Of a DNA stretch of 40,385 nt, positions 1-8,787 are shown piece after piece; the stretch's first letter is position 1; each line of letters opens with the position of its first letter. The translations under genes and the position numbers were made by a program. Source of the DNA: Bryobacterales bacterium (lineage in GTDB: Bacteria > Acidobacteriota > Terriglobia > Bryobacterales > Bryobacteraceae); NCBI GenBank assembly GCA_016789925.1, contig JAEUQD010000541.1, forward strand, positions 1 through 40,385, read 5' to 3'. The notes under the pieces were generated by a model. The model saw only the letters and a list, made by a program, of their open reading frames with translations. It was not told the DNA's origin and ran no database searches.

Positions 1-759
1 CGCCGTCCGCCGTCCCATCGCGCACGACCCCGTCGCGCTGATCAGCGGTAACCGTTTGTCCGCCAGCATGCGTTCGCCCACGATGCCGGACTTCCCGATC
101 ACCAGCGAAAACACGCCACGCCAGCCGTGCCGGTCGAGCACCCGGTTGCAAATGTTCTGCACCGCGATCGCGGTCAGCGGTGTGCTGTGCGACGGCTTCC
201 ACACGACACAGTCCCCGCAAACAGCCGCCAGCAGCGCGTTCCAGGCCCAAACGGCCACTGGGAAGTTGAACGCCGTGATCACGCCGATGGTCCCCAGCGG
301 ATGCCATTGCTCGTAGATCCGGTGCCCCGGACGTTCGCTCGCCATCGTGAGCCCGTACAACTGGCGCGACAGGCCCACCGCGAAGTCCGCCATATCGATC
401 ATTTCCTGGACCTCGCCCCTGCCTTCGGCAATGATCTTGCCCATTTCGATGGTCACCAGCGCACCTAGGTCGTCTTTGTGACGGCGAAGTTCGAGGCCGA
501 TCTCGCGGACAATCTGCCCCCGCGCCGGAGCAGGCAGCAGCCGCCATCGCTGCCACACGTCGGTCGTCCTGGCCAGCGCCTCCTCATAGTCATTAGCTGA
601 AGCCATCGCCACGCGTGCCAGCGCTTCGCCCGTTGCCGGATTCTCCGAAACCAGCTCGCCCCCGGTCGGGCGGACAACCCAATCCAGGTGGCAAACCCCG
701 GAATTGAGCGGGGCGATGCCCAGACGGTCGAGGATCGTGTTTACGGTTGTGCCAGCCAT
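1..759 (-). CDS. Aldehyde dehydrogenase, ALDH7-like (3' end cut off by the window)
   Basis: NAD(P)-dependent aldehyde dehydrogenase; only the first 253 codons are in the window. The ATG at 759 opens a frame that runs off the edge without a stop. Visible family features are the N-terminal ENPATGE motif, an EMGK segment, the stretch GEVQEMIDMADFAVGLSRQL, the ITAFNFPVAVWAWN nucleotide-binding segment and an ATGS motif. The wording around EMGK-GEVQE and AFNFPVAV is typical of ALDH7 (alpha-aminoadipic semialdehyde / antiquitin) enzymes, so a role in lysine or piperideine-carboxylate breakdown is possible, but that is inferred from family resemblance. The catalytic cysteine lies outside the window, so activity cannot be judged. 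The start overlaps the 3' end of the upstream radical SAM gene by 19 bases, which suggests cotranscription. Confidence 0.85.
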   Translation of the reverse strand, partial: MAGTTVNTILDRLGIAPLNSGVCHLDWVVRPTGGELVSENPATGEALARVAMASANDYEEALARTTDVWQRWRLLPAPARGQIVREIGLELRRHKDDLGALVTIEMGKIIAEGRGEVQEMIDMADFAVGLSRQLYGLTMASERPGHRIYEQWHPLGTIGVITAFNFPVAVWAWNALLAAVCGDCVVWKPSHSTPLTAIAVQNICNRVLDRHGWRGVFSLVIGKSGIVGERMLADKRLPLISATGSCAMGRRTA

Positions 760-1595
760 TGAAATCCTTCCGGACCGGTCGCAAAGGCGCGTCCGGCACT
801 ATTCACCACCCGGCGGATCCGTTCGATGATCTCCTGCTGAAACTGCGGGTCGTGCCAGCCGGTAAATCCACGGACTTCGCTCACGCGCCAAGCCTGCGGC
901 CGCGTCGTGGCGCCGTGGCGTTTCACCGCGCGCACATGGAACGGGTCGCCTATGATATTTTCGCGCGTTGCGGCCAGCGCCTGCGCCGCCAGTTCTTCCG
1001 GCTCGCACGGAAGAATCGGCGCAAGCGTGGCAAACACCCGGATTCCCGCGTCGCGAAGCTGGCGAATCGCCGCCAGCCGATCTTCCAGCGGTTCGCAATG
1101 CGGTTCGTAGCATCGGCGGACGTCGTCCCGGTTCGTGGTCAACGAGAAACTGACGCGCAGCCGCGTCATACGGTTGAGTTCGCGCAGCAGATCAAGATCG
1201 CGCACGATCAGTGGGCCGCGTGTCTGAATCGCAAACAGCTTCGGCGGATGTTGAATCAGCGCCCGCAGAATCGTTGGCATCCTCATGGCTTCCCCTTCCG
1301 CCGGCTGGTACGGATCGGTCAGCGGCGAACAGTAGATCAGCTGTGCTGGCCTCGACTGCCGCGCAACAAGCTCAGCCGCGTTCTCTTTGAACGTTGTGAA
1401 CTGGCCCCAATGCTCCCAGTCCTCCCGCTTCAACCCACCCTGGACCCGCATCGTAGGCACGTAACAATACGTGCACCCGTAAGTGCAGTTGCGCGCCGGT
1501 GTCAGTGAATGTGTAAATCCTGCTGAAGCGATGAATCCGCTGGTGGGCGACAGAATCGACTGTGCCCTCGAATAGCCGCTAGCGCTTCTTGACAT
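741..1595 (-). CDS. Radical SAM protein, spore-photoproduct-lyase-like (SPL) family
   Basis: A 284-residue radical SAM enzyme. The cluster motif CTYGCTYC (Cys37, Cys41, Cys44) is a CxxxCxxC site that binds the 4Fe-4S cluster and S-adenosylmethionine. The following YVPTMRVQGG and the later IYCSPLTDPYQPAE are typical of the SPL/Rv2578c-type family common in non-sporulating bacteria. No substrate is established for these homologues, and DNA photoproduct repair should not be assumed. I place the start at the ATG at 1595, which overlaps the peptidase stop by 17 bases. A TTG at 1613 in the same frame would add six residues. The gene sits between the peptidase and the aldehyde dehydrogenase and overlaps both, so the three may share a transcript. 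Confidence 0.82.
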   Translation of the reverse strand: MSRSASGYSRAQSILSPTSGFIASAGFTHSLTPARNCTYGCTYCYVPTMRVQGGLKREDWEHWGQFTTFKENAAELVARQSRPAQLIYCSPLTDPYQPAEGEAMRMPTILRALIQHPPKLFAIQTRGPLIVRDLDLLRELNRMTRLRVSFSLTTNRDDVRRCYEPHCEPLEDRLAAIRQLRDAGIRVFATLAPILPCEPEELAAQALAATRENIIGDPFHVRAVKRHGATTRPQAWRVSEVRGFTGWHDPQFQQEIIERIRRVVNSAGRAFATGPEGFQWLAQP

Positions 1596-3936
1596 GCCGG
1601 TCGAACCAGTCAATCATCTCGGCGATCGTGTGTTCGACGCTTTCCCGTGCAGAGTATCCGTGCGCCTCGTGCGGCAGCACGACATAGCGCACCACACCCC
1701 CATTGCCGCGCACCGCCTGGTACATTCGTTCCGATTGCACCGGAAACGTCCCCTGGTTATCGTCTGCTTCCCCATGGATGAGCAGAATCGGTTCTTTGAT
1801 CTTCTGCGCGCTCATGAAGGGAGACATCCCGATGTAGATCTCCGGGGCTTGCCAGAAGGTGCGCGGTTCGGCCTGGAACCCGAACGGCGTCAGCGTCCGG
1901 TTGTATGCGCCGCTGCGTGCGACCCCGGCTTGAAACAGATCGGAATGGGCCAGCAGATTGGCTGTCATAAACGCGCCATAGGAGTGGCCACCCACGCCAA
2001 CCCGGACTGGATCCGTCCACCCCTCCGCTGCCGCCTTATGAATGGCTGCCTTTGCGGAACTGACCACCTGCTGGATATAGGTGTTGTTCGCCGTGTCCGG
2101 ATCTCCCACTACCGGCATCGCCGCGCCGTCGAGAATCGCATACCCGGCCAGCAGATAGAACAAGTGCGATGCACCTGCCACCGTGGTGAAGCGATGCTTC
2201 GACCCGCGTACCTGCCCCGCCGTCGATGCATCCGTGAATTCACGAGGATACGCCCAGACCACCGTCGGAAGCGGCTTGCCCGGCGTATAGTCCGGCGGCA
2301 GATACAGCGTGAACGAAAGCGGCACTCCGTCTTCGCGTTGGTATGTGACCAATTCCTTCTTCACCCGCCGGAATTCCGGCGCGGGATCCTGGACATTCGT
2401 AATCCGGTGTTGGATGCGGCCGTTCTGGCGGATCAGGTAATTGGGCGGATCCTTCAGCGTCTCCCGCCGCGTCAGCAGTCGTTGCCCGTCGAGAATCGCC
2501 ACCACCGTTTCATACGCGTCCGGATCCGAGTGAAACAGCCGCTGCTTTTCGCCCGTCGTCAGCGAGTATCGGTCGAGGAATGGACGGTCACCCTGTGGCG
2601 AGGCTCCTTCCCCATCCAGAAAGATGCTGCCGCTGTCTGTTTGAAGGACTCGATGCCCGCTCCGCAGAGTGCGCATCAATGGCGTGCCCGGATCGCCGTA
2701 CGCATCCTGGGCGTTCCGCGACCAGATCGTCTTCGCCGGTTGATTGGGTGCAACCATTTGCGTCTGCGTCCACCGGCGGCGGCGATCGTAATCTGTCACC
2801 AGCGCGCGAGGATCGTCGTCCAGCCAGCGCACCGCCATACAGCGGTACTGTGTTCGCACCCACTCCACCGCTTCCCCCTGGAACGGTGCGGCCAGCCGCA
2901 ACAAGCGGTCCCGGTGCGAAACCTGCTTTCTCGGGTCGCCTTCATCCAACGCCTCCACCCATGTCAGCGTGGCCGGGTCGTTCGGCTGCCAAGCGAACTG
3001 GCGTGGTCCGGTCACCACACCCTCAATCGGCACATTGTCTGCCATGGGGCGCTTCGTGATCACCCGGGCAACTCGTCCTTCCGTGGTCCAGACTTCAACG
3101 TCTTTCGGAAAGTCGCCGGCATTCAGGACGTAGGAATAGGGCCGGCGAAGCCGCGTGACGAGGATGTGCTCGCCGCCGGGTGAAGGGACCGCGCTTTCAA
3201 TAATCGAGGGCTCGGCAAGTTTGCGGCGCGACGCCGTGCCCGCATCCACCAGCGTCAGTTGCGATCGGAGATAGTAATCGAACAATCGCTCGTCGTAGGA
3301 ATTCCTCAAGGCGTCCGGATTGGTGCGCGTGGGCCCCGCCTTGCCCAGCGTCTCCTGAATGATCGGACCGTCCGGCGTCGTAGGCGGCGCGGGCACAGAA
3401 CCCCGGTCCTCCGGAATCAATTGCACCAGCAGGCGCCGATTGTCCGGCATCCACCGCACCGGATCGCCCCACGCTGCGTTGATATTCGCCGCCAGACGCC
3501 GGAACTCCCCGGTCTCTACCCGGCCCACCCACACTTCCACACGGTCATCCTGGAATGCCGGAATGGCGAACCACTTTCCATCCCCGCTCCAGTGCGGACT
3601 GCCATACCGCGCCGGAGGGGGCAGATTGAGCGGAACCGCGGCCCCGGTATCCAGACGTACAAGTCCGATCCCTTCGTACAGGGTCTGCCGGTGCGGTGCG
3701 TTATTGCGCGGATTGACGCGCAACCCCGCCAACCGCAGCATCGGCTGCGCCAGTTCCGCGATCGATGGATAGCGCCGTACGTCCAGCAGCAGCGCGTGCG
3801 TGCGCGCCGGGTTCACAGAAATGGCCGGGGTGGCCGGCGCGTCGAGAATCGCGCGAATGCGTTCGGGCGCTCGCTTGTACTGTGCGCCGGCCAGACCGCC
3901 GAAAGCAAGGGCCACAACGAGCAGATTACGGAACAT
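1579..3936 (-). CDS. Exported S9D-type serine peptidase (glutamyl endopeptidase-like)
   Basis: A 785-residue prolyl-oligopeptidase-family peptidase. The start at 3936 gives a signal peptide (about residues 1-17, MFRNLLVVALAFGGLAGA) and a GAGGAA ribosome site five bases upstream. The N-terminal two thirds form the beta-propeller, including RYPSIAELAQPMLRLAGLRV and LFDYYLRSQL. The C-terminal alpha/beta-hydrolase carries the triad: Ser652 in GGHSYGAFMTANLL, Asp725 in HGEADDNQG and His759 in PHEAHGYSARES. These blocks resemble plant chloroplast glutamyl endopeptidase (S9D) rather than classical prolyl oligopeptidase, so cleavage after Glu is likely. Export suggests peptide scavenging in the periplasm. 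It is divergent from the oxidoreductase gene, with only 26 bases between the two starts. Confidence 0.9.
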   Translation of the reverse strand: MFRNLLVVALAFGGLAGAQYKRAPERIRAILDAPATPAISVNPARTHALLLDVRRYPSIAELAQPMLRLAGLRVNPRNNAPHRQTLYEGIGLVRLDTGAAVPLNLPPPARYGSPHWSGDGKWFAIPAFQDDRVEVWVGRVETGEFRRLAANINAAWGDPVRWMPDNRRLLVQLIPEDRGSVPAPPTTPDGPIIQETLGKAGPTRTNPDALRNSYDERLFDYYLRSQLTLVDAGTASRRKLAEPSIIESAVPSPGGEHILVTRLRRPYSYVLNAGDFPKDVEVWTTEGRVARVITKRPMADNVPIEGVVTGPRQFAWQPNDPATLTWVEALDEGDPRKQVSHRDRLLRLAAPFQGEAVEWVRTQYRCMAVRWLDDDPRALVTDYDRRRRWTQTQMVAPNQPAKTIWSRNAQDAYGDPGTPLMRTLRSGHRVLQTDSGSIFLDGEGASPQGDRPFLDRYSLTTGEKQRLFHSDPDAYETVVAILDGQRLLTRRETLKDPPNYLIRQNGRIQHRITNVQDPAPEFRRVKKELVTYQREDGVPLSFTLYLPPDYTPGKPLPTVVWAYPREFTDASTAGQVRGSKHRFTTVAGASHLFYLLAGYAILDGAAMPVVGDPDTANNTYIQQVVSSAKAAIHKAAAEGWTDPVRVGVGGHSYGAFMTANLLAHSDLFQAGVARSGAYNRTLTPFGFQAEPRTFWQAPEIYIGMSPFMSAQKIKEPILLIHGEADDNQGTFPVQSERMYQAVRGNGGVVRYVVLPHEAHGYSARESVEHTIAEMIDWFDRHVKKR

Positions 3937-3962
3937 GCTTTCCTCAGCGTAGACTATTTCCC

Positions 3963-5252
3963 ATGGACCGCCGCAGCTTTCTGACGTCCGCTGCCCTATC
4001 GGCATCGAGTTACCAGCGCGTACTGGGTGCGAACGAGCGAGTGCGCGTCGGCTTGATCGGTTGCGGAGGCCGGGGCCGCTTTGTCGGCAAGTTCATGGCC
4101 GAGGCCCCGAACACCCAATTTGTTGCCACGGCCGATGTCTACCTGCCGAACGCCCACGCCGCCCGCGACTGGGCCGGCGGCGACGCCAAGGCTTTCCAGG
4201 ACTTCCGGAAGTTGCTGGAACTGAAGGACGTGGACGCGGTTCTCGTCGCCACGCCCGACCATTGGCATGCGATTCCAACCGTCCTCGCCTGCCAGGCCGG
4301 CAAAGATGTCTACGTCGAAAAACCCCTGGCTCACAATATCCACGAAGGCCGGGCCATGGTGGAGGCAGCACGGCGCCACAACCGCCTTGTCGTCATCGGC
4401 ACGCAACAGCGCTCGGCCACCCATTTCCCCGAAATCGCCCGCATCATCCAGTCCGGCCAATTAGGCGAAGTACGGTTCGTCCGTATCTGGAACTACGTCA
4501 ACATGGCGCCCAACGGCGTTTCGGCCGAGCCTGACACCGCGCCACCGGAAGGCCTCGATTGGGACTTCTATCTCGGCCCTGCCCCCAAAGTCCCCTACAA
4601 CCGCAAGCGCCATCTTGCCACCTACCGTTGGTTCTCCGATTATTCCGGCGGCTACATTACCGACTACGGAACCCACCGGTTCGATACGATGCACCAGATC
4701 ATGGGCGTCGATGCTCCGTTGTCCGTGTCGGCGACCGGCGGCCGGTTCTCGGTCAAGGACGCCGGCGACGTCCCCGATGTCATGCAGGTCACCTACGACT
4801 ACCCCGGCTTTGTCCTGTCCTATGAAGCCATTCGCATGAGTGGTCACGGCGTTGGCGGGCGGACCCCAGGCATGCGCTACTACAACTCAAAGGGCGAATT
4901 CGACCGCCCGCACGGCCACGCCTACTACGGTACCAATGGAGCGCTCTTCTGCGACCGCATCGGCTACGAGATCTATCCGGACAACGACAGGATCATCCGC
5001 AAGACACACAACACCACCGACGCCACCTCCCTCCACGCACGCCATTTCATCGACTGCGTCCGGTCGCGCCGGCGGTCGCCCGCCGACGTTGAGGTCGGCC
5101 ACCGGTCCACCATCGTCGCGCACCTGGGCAACATCGCCTACCGGACCGCCAGGAAGTTGAAGTGGGATCCGGCTAAGGAAGACTTCGTGGATGCCCCGGA
5201 AGCAACCGCTCTCCTCCGGCGCAAGGCCCGTGAGCCCTGGACCCTTATTTAG
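3963..5252 (+). CDS. Tat-exported Gfo/Idh/MocA family oxidoreductase
   Basis: A 429-residue NAD(P)-dependent oxidoreductase of the sugar or inositol dehydrogenase superfamily. The N-terminus MDRRSFLTSAALSAS is a twin-arginine signal, so the protein is probably folded with its cofactor and exported, as seen for many members in Acidobacteria, Planctomycetes and Bacteroidetes. The Rossmann motif GLIGCGGRGR (residues 30-39) binds the dinucleotide, and VEKPLAHN (Glu119-Lys120-Pro121) is the family's EKP signature with the catalytic lysine. The C-terminal part (about 150-400) is the substrate-binding sheet domain. The substrate cannot be told from sequence. The start at 3963 lacks a clear ribosome site but has TAGACT seven bases upstream. 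The end overlaps the convergent DinB gene by eight bases. Confidence 0.88.
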   Translation: MDRRSFLTSAALSASSYQRVLGANERVRVGLIGCGGRGRFVGKFMAEAPNTQFVATADVYLPNAHAARDWAGGDAKAFQDFRKLLELKDVDAVLVATPDHWHAIPTVLACQAGKDVYVEKPLAHNIHEGRAMVEAARRHNRLVVIGTQQRSATHFPEIARIIQSGQLGEVRFVRIWNYVNMAPNGVSAEPDTAPPEGLDWDFYLGPAPKVPYNRKRHLATYRWFSDYSGGYITDYGTHRFDTMHQIMGVDAPLSVSATGGRFSVKDAGDVPDVMQVTYDYPGFVLSYEAIRMSGHGVGGRTPGMRYYNSKGEFDRPHGHAYYGTNGALFCDRIGYEIYPDNDRIIRKTHNTTDATSLHARHFIDCVRSRRRSPADVEVGHRSTIVAHLGNIAYRTARKLKWDPAKEDFVDAPEATALLRRKAREPWTLI

Positions 5253-5829
5253 GGAACTGCGGGTCCGCCATCACCTCGCGCATTTGCTGGATGTGCCGGT
5301 CCGCGTGCGCCGCGGCGAACAGAAACCATTGATACGCGTCCAGCGGACCCAGCGCCGGGTGCGGCAGCGCGTGCCGGCGCATCTCCGCGGGCGTGGTCTG
5401 GACAAACTCGATGCTGCGGTCTCGCCGCGCTTTGAACTCGCTGGCCAGGTCGGCCGCTTTGGTCCACCGGCCCGTCGGTACAAAGCCTTCCGGTGCATTC
5501 ACCCGCCGTGCCCGGCTCGCCACGCCTTGCTGGATTTTCTCGTCCAACGTCGGATTGGGCTCGCTCGCCGGCTTCTGAAGCGCCGCCTGCGCGGCCTGAA
5601 ATACGCTGTCTTCGACCAGCGTCAGGTGCTCGGCGATCTCCGCGATCGACCACCGGTTCGGCCCAGGTTTGTGGCGCAATTGTTCGACCGATACCGTCGT
5701 GACAATATCCAGGAATTGCTTCCGCGTCGCATGAAGATAACTCATCGCCCGATCGCGCTCGGACTGTGTCAAGGGTTGCGCTGCCATGGCAAGTGGGATC
5801 GCGAAGAGGGTTAATAAAGCTCGCCGCAT
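5245..5829 (-). CDS. Exported DinB-like four-helix protein
   Basis: A 194-residue protein with a signal peptide (MRRALLTLFAIPLAMA, then AQPL). The mature part looks like a DinB/YfiT-type four-helix metal-binding fold: the RWSIAEIAEHLTLVED helix places a histidine in AEHL, and the C-terminal AAAHADRHIQQMREV supplies the other histidines. Superfamily members include thiol-dependent transferases (such as bacillithiol transferases) and many proteins of unknown role. Exported versions are frequent in Acidobacteria but their function is not known to me. It ends tail-to-tail with the oxidoreductase with an eight-base overlap, so neither gene has room for its own intergenic terminator there. Confidence 0.75.
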   Translation of the reverse strand: MRRALLTLFAIPLAMAAQPLTQSERDRAMSYLHATRKQFLDIVTTVSVEQLRHKPGPNRWSIAEIAEHLTLVEDSVFQAAQAALQKPASEPNPTLDEKIQQGVASRARRVNAPEGFVPTGRWTKAADLASEFKARRDRSIEFVQTTPAEMRRHALPHPALGPLDAYQWFLFAAAHADRHIQQMREVMADPQFPK

Positions 5830-5890
5830 ATTCGGAACACCCTAAATTTTAGCTGAAGTCTTACCGATAAGCCTCGTAGGACTCTCGCCT

Positions 5891-7009
5891 GTGAACGCCA
5901 TTAGCCCGGAGGGCCACGCTTTTTGTCATCCGCTGCGCGAAGGCGAGTTTGCGGCCGGACGTCAGGAATCGGTCAGTCCCGAGCGGCTTCCGACGATTTT
6001 GGTCCTCGACAGTCTCGACATCAACCGCCGGCTGCTGCGCGCGATGTTGAAAACTGCGCCTTACCGGTTGATTGAGGCGCGCCGCGCCACCGAAGCGCTG
6101 ACCATCCTCGATCGCGAACCCGTGGACCTCCTGATCCTTGACCTCATGATGCCCGAGATGTCGGGAGCGGACTTCTGCAAAGCGATGAAGTCCAGCAAAA
6201 AGACGCAGTTCACGCCCATCCTGATGCTCACCAGTGTGCAGGGCATTGAAAACGAGATTGTGAGCATCGCCTCTGGTGCTGACGAATTCCTCACCAAACC
6301 CCTGCACCCCGAGGTGGTGCGTACCCGTATTCGTGCCATGCTCCGCAATAAGGCGGCCATCGACTCCCTCGAGGAAGCCGAAAGCATCTTGTTCACACTG
6401 GCTCAGGCTGTTGAAAAACGGGACAAATACACGGGCGACCACTGTGAGCGGCTCGCTTTCTACGGTGTCTCCCTCGGTCGCGCACTCGGGCTCGGCAAAG
6501 GCCACTTGAGCGCTCTCCACCGCGGCGGCTACCTGCACGACATTGGGAAGGTTTCGGTTCCGGATGCGATCCTGTTCAAAAAAGGCGCGCTCACCGAAGC
6601 CGAGTGGGTAATCATGCGATCTCATACAACCAAAGGCGAAGAAATCTGCAAACCCATGAAGTCCCTGGCGTCCGTCCTCCCGATTATCCGCTCGCATCAT
6701 GAGCGGTGGGACGGCTCCGGATATCCAGACGGCTTGGCCGGCGAGGAGATTCCTCTTCTCGCCAGAATTTTGCAAATTGTTGATATTTACGACGCTCTGA
6801 CCACGGCGAGACCGTATAAGCCAGCCCTAACCCATCAGGAGGCCCAGGCCCTCCTGGAAGAGGAAGTGAGGCGGAACTGGCGCGATCCCGAATTGGTCCC
6901 GCTCTTCTTTGAGTGCTGTTCCGGGTTAATCCCGCGGCCGGAGAACAGCCTCGGCTCTTCGTCCATCCGCGAGTCGCTCGAAAGGATGAACGCTCAACTA
7001 CTGGGGTAG
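5891..7009 (+). CDS. Response regulator with HD-GYP domain (likely cyclic-di-GMP phosphodiesterase)
   Basis: A 372-residue two-domain signalling protein starting at GTG. Residues about 34-153 form a receiver domain with acidic Asp40 and Asp43, phospho-acceptor Asp84 in LLILDLMMPEMSG and Lys136 in FLTKPL. Residues about 165-345 form an HD-GYP domain with the metal-binding HDIGK (His216-Asp217) and an intact HHERWDGSGYPDGL motif (269-282). The known activity of intact HD-GYP proteins is hydrolysis of cyclic di-GMP, here expected to be switched by phosphorylation. No histidine kinase is adjacent, so its partner is elsewhere. The last 12 bases overlap the convergent hpnI gene. Confidence 0.9.
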   Translation: MNAISPEGHAFCHPLREGEFAAGRQESVSPERLPTILVLDSLDINRRLLRAMLKTAPYRLIEARRATEALTILDREPVDLLILDLMMPEMSGADFCKAMKSSKKTQFTPILMLTSVQGIENEIVSIASGADEFLTKPLHPEVVRTRIRAMLRNKAAIDSLEEAESILFTLAQAVEKRDKYTGDHCERLAFYGVSLGRALGLGKGHLSALHRGGYLHDIGKVSVPDAILFKKGALTEAEWVIMRSHTTKGEEICKPMKSLASVLPIIRSHHERWDGSGYPDGLAGEEIPLLARILQIVDIYDALTTARPYKPALTHQEAQALLEEEVRRNWRDPELVPLFFECCSGLIPRPENSLGSSSIRESLERMNAQLLG

Positions 7010-8101
7010 TATTCGCCCATCGGGAGCCAGCCGCAATCGCCGGCCGCGCCAGACGACTGTCGATCCGAACAAGCCCGCAAGCCAGATGGCGGAACCCCAC
7101 AGATCCCTGAACGGAATCAGGAAGAAGTAGTACAAAACCAACCGGGAGCGGAGGACACCCCAACCTGCGGTCAGAGCCATGACATACCGGGTCCCCAGCA
7201 GCACAGCGCCCCACCACGGCTGCCCGGCCAGACACGCCACCACTGCCCAGAGCGAGGCTTGCGTCACCGGAAGACCAATGTAGGCCCCCCGCGAGACCCG
7301 GATGGTCCGGTGCCACCGTAATTGATGAGCCCAGACTCCCGCCCACGAGTCGCCTTGCAGGAATGTTTCTACAACTGTAGTCGACAGATGAACCCGCAGC
7401 CCCAATTCGGTGATACGGCGGGCAAGTTGGTAGTCGTCCGCAATGAAATCGCAAAGCACGGGGAATCCTCCGATCCGGTCCAGATCCCGGCGCCGGAAGA
7501 GCAGTGTGGAGCCCAGCCCGAATTCCTTGACACCGACGAATGGGGCCACCAGGGTACTCGGAGCGAAGTCGGTCGCGATTCCCAGCGCTTCCCAAATGCC
7601 CGGCAACCGGCGTGCCGATGCACGGTACAGGCACGTCACAACACCGACATCCGGATCTTCCAGCGGCGCGACGACGCTTCGGAGGTAGCCGCCTGGAACA
7701 CGGATATCGGAGTCGTTCACCAGCAGCACCGGATACCGCGCATGGCGGGCCAACTCTTCCAGCGTGCCCACTTTGCCGTTGGGCGAAGAATTCGGCGTGA
7801 GATGCAAGTGGATAGCCCGCTCCGGATGGTTGCGTTGAAGACTCTGGATCAAAGGAATGCATGGATCGGCGGGGTCAGGCACGCCAAACAGAATCTCGTA
7901 CTCCGGGTAATCCTGATTCACATGCGACAGGATCGCCTCGGCAAAGCCGGGGTCTAGCCCTCGGACCGGCTTCAGAATCGAGATTGGCGGCAGCGACGCG
8001 GGGCGCGGATCCTGCCGCATCATCTGGCGCATCGACGCAAGGAATGCCGTGAGTTGGTAGCCCAAGGCAACTGCACAGGCGACACCGAGCAACCAGATCA
8101 T
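6998..8101 (-). CDS. hpnI: Hopanoid glycosyltransferase HpnI
   Basis: A 367-residue family 2 glycosyltransferase of the ceramide-glucosyltransferase-like group. An N-terminal membrane segment (about 2-22) is followed by ISILKPVRGLDPGF, the donor-binding LLVNDSDIRVP (Asp130, Asp132), FIADDYQLARR (Asp222-Asp223) and the HQLRWHRT motif (260-265). Two or three membrane segments close the protein. HpnI transfers N-acetylglucosamine to bacteriohopanetetrol, and the product is later deacetylated by HpnK and converted to the cyclitol ether by HpnJ. The assignment is strengthened by hpnJ in the same operon. The ATG at 8101 overlaps the stop of the upstream transporter gene as ATGA, which argues for translational coupling. 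Upstream in-frame codons to 8422 are only read-through of the transporter gene. Confidence 0.85.
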   Translation of the reverse strand: MIWLLGVACAVALGYQLTAFLASMRQMMRQDPRPASLPPISILKPVRGLDPGFAEAILSHVNQDYPEYEILFGVPDPADPCIPLIQSLQRNHPERAIHLHLTPNSSPNGKVGTLEELARHARYPVLLVNDSDIRVPGGYLRSVVAPLEDPDVGVVTCLYRASARRLPGIWEALGIATDFAPSTLVAPFVGVKEFGLGSTLLFRRRDLDRIGGFPVLCDFIADDYQLARRITELGLRVHLSTTVVETFLQGDSWAGVWAHQLRWHRTIRVSRGAYIGLPVTQASLWAVVACLAGQPWWGAVLLGTRYVMALTAGWGVLRSRLVLYYFFLIPFRDLWGSAIWLAGLFGSTVVWRGRRLRLAPDGRILPQ

Positions 8102-8427
8102 TTCGACAGCAGGACAACCCCACCTGCCACCAGAATCGCGCCGGCCCACCGTGCGGGTTGCACTACTTCCTTGAGCAAAACCCGGGCGAGGAGTGTTTCC
8201 AAGACCAGGCTGGCTGCCGTGGCAGGAACCGCAAAGCTCAGGTCCTCCCGCTTCAGTAGTTCCAGGAAACAGAAAAAGGAAGCGGCCATGAAGAATACCG
8301 AAAGCAGAATCGGCCAGCGCCCAAACACCTGCCGCCTGAGCCCGGAGTGGCGCTTCATCTCCCAGCTTTGAAGCAGATCGCACGCTACGGTGCTGAGCAC
8401 CACGCCGGAGACAAGCAGCCACCTCAT
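8098..8427 (-). CDS. Small four-helix transporter of the EmrE/EamA type (subunit A)
   Basis: A 109-residue integral membrane protein with four predicted helices: about 2-20, 38-58, 67-85 and 89-107. The segment LSFAVPATAASLVLETLLA and the closing ARWAGAILVAGGVVLL match the half-size drug/metabolite transporter fold (SMR, or ArnE/ArnF-like). It overlaps both neighbours by ATGA junctions, so it is translated with hpnI and with subunit B. ArnE and ArnF are paired SMR-like proteins proposed to flip undecaprenyl-phosphate aminoarabinose. By analogy, a heterodimer of the two proteins here could move a hopanoid intermediate or its sugar donor, which is inference. A general small-molecule exporter is the alternative. 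Confidence 0.8.
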   Translation of the reverse strand: MRWLLVSGVVLSTVACDLLQSWEMKRHSGLRRQVFGRWPILLSVFFMAASFFCFLELLKREDLSFAVPATAASLVLETLLARVLLKEVVQPARWAGAILVAGGVVLLSK

Positions 8428-8783
8428 TGGTTTCGCGACGAAGGCAGAGTCAGGCCGGTGAGCACGGTGCCTGTGACGATCAACGCGGTGCCCCCCCAGC
8501 GCATCGTCGAAACGGCCTCGCCCAGGACAAAATGGCCGATCAACGCATTGAACACATACCCAACGGCAGTCACGGGAAGCACGAAGCTCAGGTCGGCGAG
8601 CGAAAGCAGATGCATCCGCGCCAGGGTCCAACCGATCAAGAGCACGATGCCGGCAACCACCGCCGGATGGAGCAGCGACGCCAACAGGGAATCGCCGCCC
8701 GCTTTCATACCGACGCTGAGAAAAGTGTTGCCCGCGGTGTTCAACAGAACGACGACAAGAACGAAAAAGTACGTGGTGCGCAG
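8424..8783 (-). CDS. Small four-helix transporter of the EmrE/EamA type (subunit B), probable CTG start
   Basis: About 119 residues with four hydrophobic helices. It shares the LSFVLPVTAVGYVFNALIG block and the RWGGTALIVTGTVL C-terminal helix with its neighbour, so the two look like a paralogous pair. No ATG, GTG or TTG lies between the hpnJ stop and the first helix. The best start is a CTG at 8783, four bases after the hpnJ stop, preceded nine bases upstream by a GGAG ribosome site. The next upstream candidate is a TTG inside hpnJ, which would add about 25 polar residues. The stop overlaps the start of subunit A. Its role is presumably with subunit A in the hopanoid operon. Confidence 0.75.
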   Translation of the reverse strand: MRTTYFFVLVVVLLNTAGNTFLSVGMKAGGDSLLASLLHPAVVAGIVLLIGWTLARMHLLSLADLSFVLPVTAVGYVFNALIGHFVLGEAVSTMRWGGTALIVTGTVLTGLTLPSSRNQ

Positions 8784-8787
8784 GGAA

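Noticed and set aside
1594-3183. Long open frame on the plus strand inside the peptidase gene
   Set aside because: It is the antisense shadow of a GC-rich coding region. Its product is arginine- and histidine-rich without any recognisable domain, while the minus strand encodes a clear S9D peptidase.
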